From positions 66,358,033-66,422,032 of the forward strand of contig NC_089581.1 of the NCBI RefSeq assembly GCF_019320115.1: a stretch of DNA of 64,000 nt. The letters run 5' to 3'. Shown piece by piece: positions 34,192 to 46,213 of the stretch. The notes under the pieces were generated by a model, which saw nothing but the letters and a program-made list of their open reading frames with translations, made no database searches and was not told where the DNA came from. The position numbers and the translations under genes are program-made. This DNA is from Miscanthus floridulus (Eukaryota > Streptophyta > Magnoliopsida > Poales > Poaceae). The first letter of the stretch is position 1; every line of letters starts with the position of its first letter.

Positions 34192-34940
34192 AACATTCAT
34201 TGTCACATGTGTATTTAAAACAAAAGTTTTTGTTTTCCAAAATCCTTACTAGCAACTAATAGCTATATAAATAGGTATTTGAAATCTAAAGTGTGCCAGT
34301 GATCACTTTCCTTATGCCCAAGTTAAGGACTATTAGGTGGCTGTTTAAGTACTAACATGGGGGTTTTACTTTCGTCGTCCATACGGCGTGCTATTGTGTA
34401 GATGTCATTCACTTGAATGGTAATGAATGGATCAAATGCCTCTACGCCAAGGTAAGTTAATGAGTGGCATAACCGCAAGATGTGGGCATGCGGTCGGGGA
34501 GAGTTAGCTTTGGTACGATTATGTATGCATGCTTGCATGTGTATGCGGTGCGTATTTAATTGTGGGTATAAACTGTTATCGGGTAGCTTTGATACGGAAG
34601 TATATGTATGGGTATACAAATATGGAAGTATTTAGATTTACATTCCGCATATTTAATTATGGGATGGGCTGAAATGAAACTCTTATGCAGGTACACTAAC
34701 AACGAAACGTGTAGCTCGACTAGTTACGCTATATATGAGAGAACGTATGTATGCCACCGTATATGTCGTTAGAAATAATTTTTCCTAAGTTTGTGAGGAC
34801 GTATGGAACGAGCATGCATCATGATAATTACCATTCACATAATTACATTGTTCCTCCCCTTATAAATTTCTTACTCGGTTATGTAACTCTTATCCATTAT
34901 GGCCTTATCTCACACAAAGTTGTACATGTTGATGGTACAG
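34192..34940 (+). other. Leader of element 2 before ORF0
   Basis: Non-coding leader sequence. It ends in GATGGTACAG directly before the ORF0 ATG, an acceptor-like AG. Confidence 0.5.
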
Positions 34941-35999
34941 ATGGCAGCACCAGCTGGATGTGAGAATTTCTTGATGGTTTTCAGAACGCCTACTTTACTG
35001 TGGAGAGTTTTGCACTTTGCGGGGTACCATGAACCGCCCCTTTATCATTGGAATGAAGAGTACTTGGAGGGACATCCATGGTACGAGGTGCGGCTAACTA
35101 TACCAGCCTGCACCCAAGCACCCTTCTGGCAGGAGTGGAAGGCGGAATCAGAAGGGAAAACTCCTTGGGAGGCTGCCCAAGTAGTGGCCTTTGAGGTTTT
35201 GAGTCAAATCTGCCAGCAGCATGGGGATGCACTTACCGGTAGTGCAGCGGGTATGTTTCCTTGGGTGGATCCATCCACAGCAATATGGGAACAACGCAAC
35301 CAAAATGCATTGATCAGAGATCGAGATGAGCGGGCAAATAGCTCTAGTCCCGCCATGAGTGCCATGTTTGCGGTGATGAAGATGTTTTGTACACGCAAGG
35401 ACACGAGAGATTTCTGGCAGGAATCATACACCACTTGCATGGACAAGCTCATGAGAGCTGAAGCCACACAACATAAGCTCAAGTGTGTGTGTAAGCAAAA
35501 GAAAGCCACAAGTAAAGCTCGATGAGAATCTGACCAAGCCTATGCAGCTTTGGGCACTCTCCATGCCCAAATGGAGCAAGTGGATCAATAGAGAGCAGCA
35601 TCCCAAGAAGCAAGAGCTAATGATCAAGCATTGCTTGCAGGACTACGGGAGCAGTTGGAGGCCGCTCGTGCTGAGGTGTCCACATCTAGACGCCAGCGAG
35701 ATGCAGCAGAGAACTGTGCCGCTACAGTAAGGATCGAAAGAGATCGGCACCGCGACATGAGTAACGCACAGGACCGTGCCGAAAGGGGCTTACATCAGCA
35801 ACTTGCACAGGCTCAACTTCAAGTGATGAACCTTCAGCATGAAGTGCACTATTTGAACAAACAGCTGAACCCAATCCTTGATGGGGAAGAAGATGGTCCA
35901 AATATGGAGGAAGATGAGGACAAGGAAGAGGAAGAAGTGGAGCCTGAGGAAGGAGATGATCCTATCTCTGACCTCGATAGTGATCATGATGAGGATTAG
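34941..35999 (+). pseudogene. Extra ORF (ORF0) upstream of gag in element 2, two in-frame stops
   Basis: One frame of 353 codons, starting with MAAPAG just after an ACAG. TGA at 35523 and TAG at 35589 interrupt it. The N-terminal half has a compact, Trp-rich globular look (about 34960-35330: WRVLHFAGYHEPPLYHW, WQEWKAESEGKTPWEAAQ), somewhat like plant transposon-derived domains that I cannot name. The C-terminal half is a long coiled coil (about 35540-35870, rich in A, E, Q, R) followed by an acidic tail with EDEDKEEEEVEPEE. The coiled-coil/acid-tail design is shared with ORF0 of element 1, which lacks the globular half. Function unknown. Confidence 0.7.
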
Positions 36000-36368
36000 A
36001 TTGCTTAGTACTTAGTAGGAGTGCTTAATGTATCATTGTTGGTTATGTAATGGACCTGTAGTTTGAATTTGGTGTTGGTGATTGGACTATCATGTAATAT
36101 TGTTAATTGCATGACTATCGCGCATTTGGTTTAACGCTAATGCAAATTCCAGTTGATTTATCAGTGATCATGATTTGAATATTAACGTGCTATGAGTCCG
36201 ATAAGTGATCAAATTGGTGGTGTCATGTTGCAAGAATGAATTATTATGCCTCTGTTTTTATTGTATGAATTTGAGATTGTCTCCAGTAATTTTAGTTTGG
36301 CATGATTATAAATTCATCTGCAATCTTTTGACATCAACCAATAATCGCTTATTGTTGCAACTTCGCAG
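36000..36368 (+). other. Spacer between ORF0 and gag of element 2
   Basis: AT-rich and non-coding. It ends GCAACTTCGCAG directly before the gag ATG, which again resembles a 3' splice site. Confidence 0.5.
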
Positions 36369-37418
36369 ATGACTCGCACCCATGTAGGAGCTAGTAGCAG
36401 CCATGATGGCAACGATGATGACTTACCACCACCACCACCGCCGTCTGCTTAGGAGTTGTTTGCCCAATTCTTGGGAAGCCAAAGGACAATGGAGGAAGCT
36501 CTGTGCCTCATTGCACAGAACACAGCTCGTGGCAACCCATAGCAATAAGGGCCCAAGCCTAATTAGCACAGTACCTTCAAGGAATTTCTAGATATGAAGC
36601 CTCCTATCTTCAAGGTGGCAGAGGAACCACTACAGGTGGACGAGTGGCTCAACACCATTGAGCAGAAGTTTCGTCTGCTAAGAGTCACCGAGCACCTGAA
36701 GGCTGAGTATGCGTCCCATCAGTTGCAGGGACCAGCAGGGATCTGGTGGACACATTTCTTGTCCTCTCTGCCTGCTAATGCGCGAGTAACATGGGAGCAG
36801 TTCAAGTTGGCTTTTCGAGGGCATCACATTCCCCCAGGCCTAATGTGCATGAAGGCGGCTAAATTTATGAGGCTCACCCATGGGACAAAGACTCTCATAG
36901 AATATATGCATGTGTTTAATAACCTATCCAAGTATGCTCTAGGTTTTGTGGATACCGAGGAGAAGAAAATAGAGAGCTTCAAGCGGGGTCTCGGCACAAA
37001 ACTGATGAAGACCATGGCCAATTCCAAGTGCACCACCTATAACGAGTTTATTAGTGATGCTCTGACCCAGGAAAACCATAACAACATGCATGTGACAGCT
37101 AAGGGTCGCAAGAGGGCATTTGAGGCAGGTGCCTCTAGATCTTCACAGTCCAGAGCTCCTATCACAGCTAGGCCATAGTTTTGTCCACCTGCACCTAAGT
37201 TCAGGACTCCACCACCAAAAGCTCAGAACAGTAGGCCTCAGAAAGCGTTCCGTAAGGCATTCACTATTGCCTTACCTAAAGGAAGTGGCGGTCAGGGAAG
37301 CTCCACAGGACCTAGGAGTAATCAACCCTATTTTAACTGCAATCAAGTGGGGCATTGGGCCAAGGAATGCCCCCACCCAAAGAAGAATGCCAATCAGAAT
37401 TAGAATAATCAGAGGCAG
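36369..37418 (+). pseudogene. gag of element 2, broken
   Basis: Nucleocapsid protein frame starting at the ATG after TTCGCAG. In-frame stops lie at 36450 (TAG), 36540 (TAG), 36546 (TAA), 36564 (TAG), 37176 (TAG) and 37401 (TAG). The gag domain itself (about 36594-37090) is open. The zinc knuckle near 37329-37370 has lost its first cysteine, which is now tyrosine (FNCNQVGHWAKEC follows), so RNA binding would be impaired even without the stops. Confidence 0.85.
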
Positions 37419-38892
37419 GTGAACTCAAGGGCACGTCCAGGATACGTGCACTATACCGCTGTTGAGGAAGTGCCCGCTGGAGAAGTTGTCACGGCTGGTA
37501 TGTTTCTTGTCAACAAGCATCCTGCTATTGTTTTATTTGATTCGGGAGCTTCTCATTCATTTATGAGTCAAGCATTTGCATCTAGACATGATCAGAAAAT
37601 CATTGAAGTAAGCAAGGGTGGTTATAATATAAGTTCGGCTAGGGCTACTATTTCTACAAATAAGATAGTTAGGAACGTGCTCATCTCTATATTAGAAAGG
37701 GAGTATACAACAGATTTGATAGTGTTGCCTGGGTTATCCATAAGTGTAATCTTAGGCATGAATTGGATGAAGGATCATGGTGTTCTCATTGACACTAGCA
37801 CTCGTACTATTATGTTGAGAGAACCCAAGGGAGGGAATGCTTTTCTAGTACCACTCTCCCAAAATTTTAAACTCCAACACTTAGCTTGTGCTATCCAAAC
37901 CACTACCATTTGTGATATCCCTGTGGTTTGTGAGTTTCCAGATGTATTTCCAGAGGAGTTACCAGGTTTACCACCGGATAGGGATGTGGAATTTTAAGAT
38001 TGAGTTAGTGCTAGGTACGGCACCTATCTCAAGAAGGCCTTATAGGATGCCACCAAATGAGTTAGCAGAACTTAAGATTCAGTTACAGGATCTGTTGGAC
38101 AAGGGTCTCATTCAACCTAGTTCATCTCCATGGGGATGTCCAACATTGTTTGTAAAGAAGAAGGATAAGTCCCTAAGAATGTGTGTAGATTACAGACCAC
38201 TCAATGCTGTGACCATCAAGAACAAGTACCCGTTGCCCTGCATCGACATCTTGTTCGATCAGTTGGCGAAGGCAAAGGTATTCTCTAAGATTGACTTGAG
38301 ATCAGGCTATCATCAGATAAAGATTAGGCCAGAGGATATACCTAAGACTGCTTTCTCCACTAGGTACGGCTTATATGAGTATTTGGTTATGTCTTTTGGA
38401 CTAACGAATGCTCCCGCCTACTTCATGTACCTGATGAATTCGGTATTCATGCCCGAGCTTGACAAGTTCGTGGTCGTGTTTATTGATGATATATTGATTT
38501 ATTTAGAAAATGAGGTAGATCATGAAGAGCATCTGAGGGTTGTTCTATCCAGATTGAGGGAGTATAAGCTATATGCAAAATTTAGCAAGTGTGAATTTTG
38601 GTTGAGCAAAGTACCTTTCTTAGGTCATATCTTATCAAGAGATGGAATCTTTGTAGACCCATCAAAAGTAGAAGAGGTCATGGATTGGAAGGCCCCAACT
38701 TCGGTTCATGAAGTTCGGAGTTTTCTAGGGTTAGCAGGATATTATCGTCGTTTCATCCTAGATTTCTCAAAGATAGCTAAGCCCATGACTAGGCTACTTC
38801 AGAAAGATGAAAAGTTCAATTGGACACTAGAGTGTGAAGCAGCTTTTCACACCCTCAGGACTCTGTTAACTATAGCCCCTGTTTTAGCATAA
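37419..38892 (+). pseudogene. Protease and reverse transcriptase of element 2, one frameshift
   Basis: Protease motif FDSGASHSFM lies at about residues 41-50 of the first open stretch. An extra T in the run at 37992-37995 shifts the frame just after DRDVEF, before the RT. The RT then reads on from about 37995, with [11 protein letters not shown] and active site [10 protein letters not shown], to a TAA at 38890. Element 1 has no such break at the homologous place. Confidence 0.88.
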
Positions 38893-39560
38893 CCCAACAT
38901 TGAGAAGCCTTTTGATGTATTTTGTGACGCATCAGGTATAGGTTTGGGGTGTGTGCTCATGCAAGAAGGGAGAGTTATTGCATATGCTTCTCGGCAATTG
39001 AGAAAACATGAAGTCAACTACCCTACACATGATTTAGAACTCACAGTAGTAGTACATGCATTAAAGATATGAAGACATTATTTGTTGGGCAATATATGTC
39101 ATATATATACTGACCACAAAAGTCTTAAGTATATCTTTACCCAACCAGAGCCGAACATGAGACAGCGAAGATGGCTAGAGCTGATTAAGGACTATAATTT
39201 AGAAGTACATTACCATCCGAGGAAGGCCAATGTTATAGCCAATGCACTCAGTCGGAAATCTCATTGCCACACTGAGGAAGCATTGTTGGAAGATGGCTTC
39301 AATTTGTTACATCCTATTGTACTGCACAATATCACTATCAGTTGTTCACTTGAGAGCAAAATCATAGAGCTGCAGCAAACGAATGTAGGTATAAGTCACA
39401 TCAAGAGAAAAATGCAAGAGCAAGAAACCAAACATTTCAGATTAGATGAAAAGGGTGTACTATGGTTTGAGGACCGACTTGTGGTACCGAAAGACCATGA
39501 GCTTAGGAATAAAATTCTAGAGGAAGCTCATTCGTCCAAATTGTCTATCCATCTGGGGTA
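38893..39560 (+). pseudogene. RNase H and start of integrase of element 2
   Basis: After the TAA at 38890 the same frame gives the RNase H DASG and HDLEL blocks, then a TGA at 39070 in place of a conserved Trp codon, then [15 protein letters not shown] and the linker to the integrase. It ends at a frameshift in the G-run 39555-39558, inside the integrase zinc-binding block. Confidence 0.85.
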
Positions 39561-40782
39561 GTAGTAAGATGTATCAAGATTTGAAAACCTGTTTTTGGTG
39601 GACTAAGATGAAGAAGGAGATCATAGCCTATGTCGCTAGGTGCGATAACTATAGTAGAGTAAAAGCTATTCATATGAAATCTGCCGGATTACTTAAGCCA
39701 TTGCCTATTCCAGGTTAGAAATGGGAAGAAATTAGTATAGACTTTATCACCGGCCTTCCAATGACACAACAAGGTCACGATTCAATATGGGTCATTGTGG
39801 ATCGTCTCACCAAGTCCGCACATTTTATACCGATGAACACAACGTATCGCGTAGTGAAATACGCCGAGCTATATGTCTCTCAGATCGTGAGACTACATGG
39901 AGTACCCAGGACTATAATCTCAGATAGAGGACCATAGTTCATAGCTCATTTCTAGGAGCACTTGCACCAGGCTTTAGGAACTAAATTGATCAGAAGTTCG
40001 ACATACCATCCACAAACTTCAGGACAGACAGAGCGAGTGAACCAAATCTTAGAAGATTTGCTAAGAGCTTGTGTTATATCTTCCAAAGGTTCATGGGAGA
40101 AATGGTTACCTTTAGCTGAGTTCTCCTACAACAACAGTTATCAAGCAAGCATCAAGATGGCTCCGTTTGAAGCCTTGTACGGTAGAAAATGTAGAACTCT
40201 GTTGAATTGGATTGAGCCCGGTGAGAGGAGATACTTTGGTATTGACTTTGACAATGAAGCTGAAGAGCAAGTGCATATTATCCAACAGCATATAAAGGCA
40301 GCTCAATTGAGACAAAAGAGTTATGATGATAAAAGAAGAAGACCACTGACTTTTGAAGTGGGTGACTATGTATACTTGAAGGTATCACCCATGAAGGGAG
40401 TGAAGAGATTTGGAGTGAAAAAAAGCTTGCGCCTAGATATGTAGGACCATACAAGATTATGGAACGGAAAGGAAATGTTGCTTATAAGTTACAACTTCCA
40501 CCTGAGATGAGTGCAATATTTGATGTCTTCCACGCTTCCCAGTTGAAGAAATGTCTTCATGTACCGGAAGAAGCTATTGCACCCACCAACATAAAGCTAC
40601 AATTGGATTTGACCTATGAAGAAAAGCCAATCCGAGTATTAGAAGAGATGGAACGAGTAACACAGAGTAAGATCATTAAGTTCTATAAGGTGGTGTGGAA
40701 CAATCACAATGAACAAGATACTACGTGGGAACAAGAGGACTATTTACAAGAGGTTTATCCTGTCTTTTTCCAAGAATGGTAG
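39561..40782 (+). pseudogene. Integrase and chromodomain of element 2, broken
   Basis: The zinc-binding region and catalytic core are readable in a shifted frame: [31 protein letters not shown] with the catalytic E kept. TAG stops lie at 39716, 39935 and 39953. A one-base loss in the A run 40418-40424 shifts the frame again before the C-terminal part. The last open stretch (40459-40782) holds a chromodomain with IIKFYKVVW and DTTWEQEDYL. Confidence 0.87.
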
Positions 40783-40810
40783 GTGTTGCAAATCTCGGGA
40801 TGAGATTTTT

Positions 40811-40825
40811 ATAAGGGGGAGGGGC
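40811..40825 (+). other. Polypurine tract of element 2
   Basis: ATAAGGGGGAGGGGC lies directly before the TG of the 3' LTR. Confidence 0.85.
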
Positions 40826-43800
40826 TGTAACACCCTAGGTGTTAGCCTTACATAAATTGACTTGCATTGCATGAGCATGAGCACCAAGCATTCATATTTA
40901 AGCTTTTACAATTGAAACATATGATTGAAACATTTGCAACATTTCTTGTTATTTCATGTTTCCCTATATATATGCATATGATCATGAGTGAATACATGTA
41001 AATGGTTTATGTAAGTCACTAAAACATATTAGCTACACTTATGATGACTAGTGGAACAATGTTCATGATGATCATTTTGACTAATTAAGTACTCAAGTGA
41101 TGCTATGCATGTGGACCTGGATAGCTCTATGTGTGACCAATACATGAAATGAGTATGTGACCTTACAAATAGCTTAAACATGTTTAGAAGATCATTATGA
41201 ACAACTTTGGTATTCATGGTTAGGGCTAAAGTGGTCACTAAGTCATAGTTCATGAATAAGCCATCTTTTGAATGTAGCATGTTTGACCAAGTTTGAACTA
41301 TGTGCTAGAGACTTTACATGGAGGTGGTCACTAAAGCAAAGTTGTAGTATTTGATAAGAGGAACAACTTTTATTTTTGGGTCATAGACTGGTTTAGCTCC
41401 TAACATGCTTGAATTAGGCTCACAAGAATCATCAATTCCTTGTTTTCAACACTTACAAATTTCGCTAAGTCTTTCTCCACTGACAGTGCTGACAAGCTTA
41501 CTTTGGGATGAAATAACTCGAGTTTGGTTGAGAATTAGGGCATGAGTTCTAAATAGAAATTGGAGCTGGTACATAGGTCTACAATTACCATTTAGGTTGT
41601 TCGCACGATGGAGTTGTGGATTTTCTATTTGATCGCCGTGAAATCGCGCTGTCAGGCTTGCATCGCATTTACAGAACGAACTAAATCGGGCCTTCGGTGG
41701 CCGACCGTCACTAGAGCATGCACGCCGTGTGGAGCCGGTGGAGGCCGCGCGTCGCCGACATCCTGCCCAGCGCGGCTGTGTCGGGCCAGAGCGCATTTGA
41801 TCGCGTCCCGCACCCGCTGCTCCATCCCCGCGCTCACATTTTCCTTTCTCTGCCTCCTTCGCCATTCACAGCAGCGCAGCCTCACCACCGAGCATAGCCT
41901 CACCTCCGCCGTCGCCTCGCGTGCGCTCCACCACATAGCCACCGCCTCCATCTCGCCCATAGTTGCGCCACGTCCACCTCCACCGCCTCGACGTATCGGC
42001 AGCGTCAATTGAGCTTCGGTGAGGGCGTATTCGCTTTTCCCCTCTTGCTGGAACCTCGGCCGCCATAGCCGCCTCCATGGCGAACTCGCCACCGTTCGGC
42101 TCGCACACATTTTCCTTCCGGCTAGTGGCATTCGGGCTTGGTTAGGATGGGGGTTAGCTTGTGTTATGATGTTGCCGCCATTAGTGATCCTGCTGGCGCG
42201 GAACACGACGACCCATGCCGCCGCGCTCTCACCTCCGCGCCACCGCGACGTGGCCATGCTTCGTCAGAGCTCCTCAAGCCGCCTAGGTCATCTAGATAGG
42301 TTCGCACGGTCACCGTGTTACTGTAGCGCGCCTCGCCTGGCTTCGTCGTGGCCGGTGATGACCGGCGCACCGCTGAGCAGTGTCGCCATGCCGCCATGGC
42401 CGACGACGAGCATGCTCCGCCCCACCTCCACTGCCACAACCTAGGTCATTCAACGCGTGCTGCTCTGTAGATCACGTAGGTTCACTTGTCCCCGCCGGTG
42501 AGCTCACCGGCGACGAGCCGTGGCCGAACCATGTCGAAGCAGCGCCGTGCCCTGTTCTTGTTTCACTGACATGTGGGGTCACTGACAGCGGGTCCCGCCT
42601 GTCAGTGACTGTAGTGCAGTAGGCTAGTTCATTTGTTCCTGTTTTTGTGTGCAACTTTGAAAATTTATAAGTTGAGCTATAGAGATCCAAAATTTGTGAA
42701 CAAAATTTTGTAGTGTTCCTTAGGAAATGTAGTATTTATGAAAAATATGATATTAGCATTTGTAGTAGAGTTTCTGGAAGATTTAAAATGAAACTTGAAA
42801 TGTATTTTTAAATGTATGTAAACTTATTTATTTATATCTAAAGTTCCTGTGCTCCAAAAATTATGAAATTTATGTGGTGAGCTGTTGTTGACAAGTATAA
42901 ACTCTAGTAAAAATTTGAGGGTCAGTGCATGAATAGATTTTTAGTTATAGATTTTCCTTTTATAATTAGGTGATCCTTGTGTGATGTTTTATAAATTATT
43001 TATGAATCCAATATTCATGAAATTTATTGGAGGATGTCCTAGTACCATATGGATGCTAAGAAAAATATAAAATCTGTTGCTTGACACTTTTCACTAGGGT
43101 TTTCTATTTATGCTATTTTAAGCCTTTGTGCCTTGTCATTTTTGCATAGGATGTTTTACTTGGTAAAATGGTATGAAACTTTTACAATAGATATTGGTAG
43201 CACTAGTAAGCCACTGTAAAGTTTTGAGAATTTATGATGCACCTTTGGTATATGTTTATTATTTACCCTAATTATTTAATTAAATTAAGAAAGGCAGTTA
43301 AATAATTAGATCGTGATTAAGCATAATGTTTTCTATGGTTCTTGTGATGCATAGTAACTGATGATGTCAATAGTAAGGCTTAGAAGCCATTGATTGTATA
43401 CAAATAACTAATTATCGCTTTATCATTCAAATACAAGACTGCATATATAGTTTTGATTGTGTGGATGATTTTATATGGATAATGGTCTCTACTGTAAAAC
43501 TTGTTAATGACAAAGTTGTAGATAACTTACTAATCTATCTTGTGTTAAATTTTTACAGCCATAGGACTTAGGGTTTTTGAGTTCTAGCTGTTACAAGTTT
43601 GCTGTCCGAAAAGTTTACTTTCTAGACAGATTTGATTGAATGATTTGTTTGCCTAATTTAACTCTTGAATCACAGTGAGAGTATTAAAGGAAAGTTGTAG
43701 ATAATTTTATAAGCTTTCCAGAAAGTCCAAGATCATCACATTTGGATAAGTACAACTTCAGTTATGAGTAAAACAAGTAGCTGATATTTTGTGATATAGT

Positions 43801-44886
43801 AAATGCATTGTTGAAGTAGTTGATTAAATAATCATGAAGAGATATGCACATACTCAGTAAATGTGATGCACTTGTTATTACTTCAACACCATATGGTTAA
43901 GAATGCTTGCAAGAATCCATTCATCCTGTATCATCATACTGTACTTGTCAACCTGCATGCATTCGCAATATCTTATGCCATACTTATGCATCTAGGATCG
44001 ACAGAGGAGATAACGTTGCTGGAGTTCGACGAAGGAGAGGAAGGGGACCAATAGGAGATTCCTCAAGCCGCAGCTCCTGAAGGCAAGGAGCAGACCCCAG
44101 AAGAGCTTCCGGAGAGCCCTAACCACCGCCCACTTCCTTTCTGAAAGGCAAGCCCCGGAGCATTCTAAGTCTCCCAGTATTTTATAAAATATTACTTAAG
44201 TCCTTATGATTGATGTATTAGGTTATAAGAGTTGATAGGAACCACTGATGCATATAAATTCCTTGTCCAGAAAGTACCTTTAACCCTATATAGGTCTAGG
44301 ATCGAGTATATGCTTAGCCATGCTTACACCGGTAAAAGTCGGGTGATTTTCTGTCACCTGCGAGTTATAGGTGGATACCGAAGCATGGTTGGCTATATTT
44401 GCTATCGTGGAAAAGAACCATGGGGTAACGTAAATCGAGGCCGAATGGAGTCTAGGGTAGGTTGACTTGTGAGATTCCGTCTGTGCCGATTAAGGACCGT
44501 ACCATTGTTGGACCTTTTGACAAGATTGAACGCATGTCTATCACTTAGCTGGCCGGATGACTCGTTTCGACCGTGAAGCCGAGTAGCTCAACTCAGGCCG
44601 GGCCCCGCTCTGTAAGAGTGCGCACTCTGGATGGTAGTAAGGATGTGCGGGGAGCCAGATTGAGCCTAAGGGCAGGCTGGGCCTGAACATCTTGGCATTT
44701 GGTGTCCTTGATTGTACGGCGCTGGGCGAACCCGCGAAATGTGTACTTGAGTTGTACCAAAGGTGACCTAAGGCTACCGTGGCTAGTAGACCTGGGTTTG
44801 TGTTAGGAATAAATTCCCAGCTGATTGAAATCGATTCGAATCGCCGTCTCTCCCGGATAGTGAGAAACTTGGCTAGCTCCAATCTC
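40826..44886 (+). repeat. 3' LTR of element 2, 3' end deleted
   Basis: It repeats 29405-33412 with few differences and a short indel pattern (for example extra CGCTGCTCC-type bases near 41810). Similarity stops abruptly after CTAGCTCCAATCTCGA. The last part, about 760 bases, is missing. Confidence 0.9.
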
Positions 44887-45380
44887 GATGATAACAAATG
44901 TGGGCAATGAATGAAATATCTTATTTTGGATAGACGTTGGTTACATGGCTGCTCCCTAGTAGACAGCCTCGGAGGTTGCTGCTTGTGTGCTATTAAGGAT
45001 CCTAAAAACTCGCATGGTTGAGGAGGCGTTGGACAACCGGGTGTGGGTACAGTACATGCGTGGGGGTGTTTATGTAATACCACACGAATCAATGCCATAA
45101 ATATGAATTTAAATATGGATAAGTGCTTTTTTTAGCGAAGGTTGACCAGCTTTGAAGGAAGGCTAAAAATTTGAAATTTGATCCATTGCTTGGATGGATG
45201 AACGGATACCACTGGTGCGTAGAGCTCGTCGAGAGCTTTCAAAATGATTACTTATTTGCATCAATCCGATTTTGGATCGCAGAGTTATATCCTTTGCTAG
45301 TTTGAGAAAGAAAAAACAATGCACTACAGTACCCATTGGCTGCTACAGTGTCCGCGGCCTTATGCAGTCCTCGACCGGCG

Positions 45381-45566
45381 GCTCGTTCGCTCGGTCATAT
45401 TTGGCTTATAAGCCATGGCTTATCAGCCAACGAAAAGTATTTTTCTTTCACACCAAACCAGCCAGCAGTACTTTCAGCCATGGCTTATCAGCCAACGAAC
45501 AACATTTTCCTTTCACACCAAACCAGCCAGCAGTACTTTCAACCATGACTTATAAGCCAAACCAGG
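45381..45566. mobile_element. MITE copy 3 with an internal duplication
   Basis: Inverted ends (TTGGCTTATAAGCC left, GACTTATAAGCCAA right) match copies 1 and 2. A block of about 65 bases (CCAGCCAGCAGTACTTTCA with its flanks) occurs twice, so this copy is about 70 bases longer. Confidence 0.7.
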
Positions 45567-45937
45567 GCGCAGGTTTATGTGCGCGCGTTCCTTCTCCCCT
45601 GCCCACCTCTGCCCATACAGTGCCGCATTCCAGAAAAAGAGGAAAGGGAGAGAAAGAGGAGAGGGGGAGAGGAACTAGGGTTCCGCCGCCACCGCCGTCG
45701 TCATGGTGTCCGCTCTTCCTCTCGCAAAAACTGGTTAGGCCCCATCTCATGTCTTTATTTCCCCATCAATCGCTTGTTCCCCACACTGTCATGATGGATT
45801 TGGCATGTTTAGAGTAGATTGTGAAGGCGAGAGGGTTGGAACGGTAAGAATCGTCGTGCGGTGGAGGAGAAGAGAAGAGAAGGAAGGAGTAGATGCCTGG
45901 AGTTTTGTCGGCGTGCCTGCTGTGGTTGCCCTAGGTG

Positions 45938-46213
45938 TAGGGGTGAAAATGCTACGGATATTTTCCGACCATATTCGAGACCGAATCCGTTTAGAGGGGT
46001 TCAGATCTGTCCATATCCGAGTCCGGGTATTCAACATCCGACACCGTATCCGTATCCGAATACTCAAATCACATATTTATGATGTCGATATTAAATCATA
46101 TCATATCCGACATGGTTGGCACTATCCGTATTCGAATCTGAATCCGGACAGAAATATAAAAACAAATGTAATATCAGTGATATCCATCCGTATCCGATCC
46201 ATTTTCATCCCTA
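45938..46213. mobile_element. hAT-type MITE with perfect 8-bp target duplication
   Basis: The ends TAGGGGTGAAAATG and, on the other strand, TAGGGATGAAAATG are terminal inverted repeats. CCTAGGTG flanks it at 45930-45937 and 46214-46221. An 8-base duplication with this end type marks the hAT superfamily. The interior is built of diverged ATCCGTATCCGA motifs and codes for nothing. Confidence 0.88.

Larger units (their letters stand above)
29405..44886 (+). mobile_element. Element 2: decayed Tekay/Del-type Ty3/gypsy chromovirus inside a LINE
   Basis: It has the same plan as element 1: LTR, tRNA-iMet-like primer site, extra ORF, gag, PR, RT, RH, IN, chromodomain, polypurine tract, LTR. The protein sequence is clearly related but the LTRs differ from those of element 1, so it is another family of the same lineage. 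The 3' LTR matches the 5' LTR closely up to 44886 (partner 33412) and then stops; about 760 bases of its end are gone. Coding decay is heavier than in element 1: many stops and three single-base indels. Confidence 0.92.
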
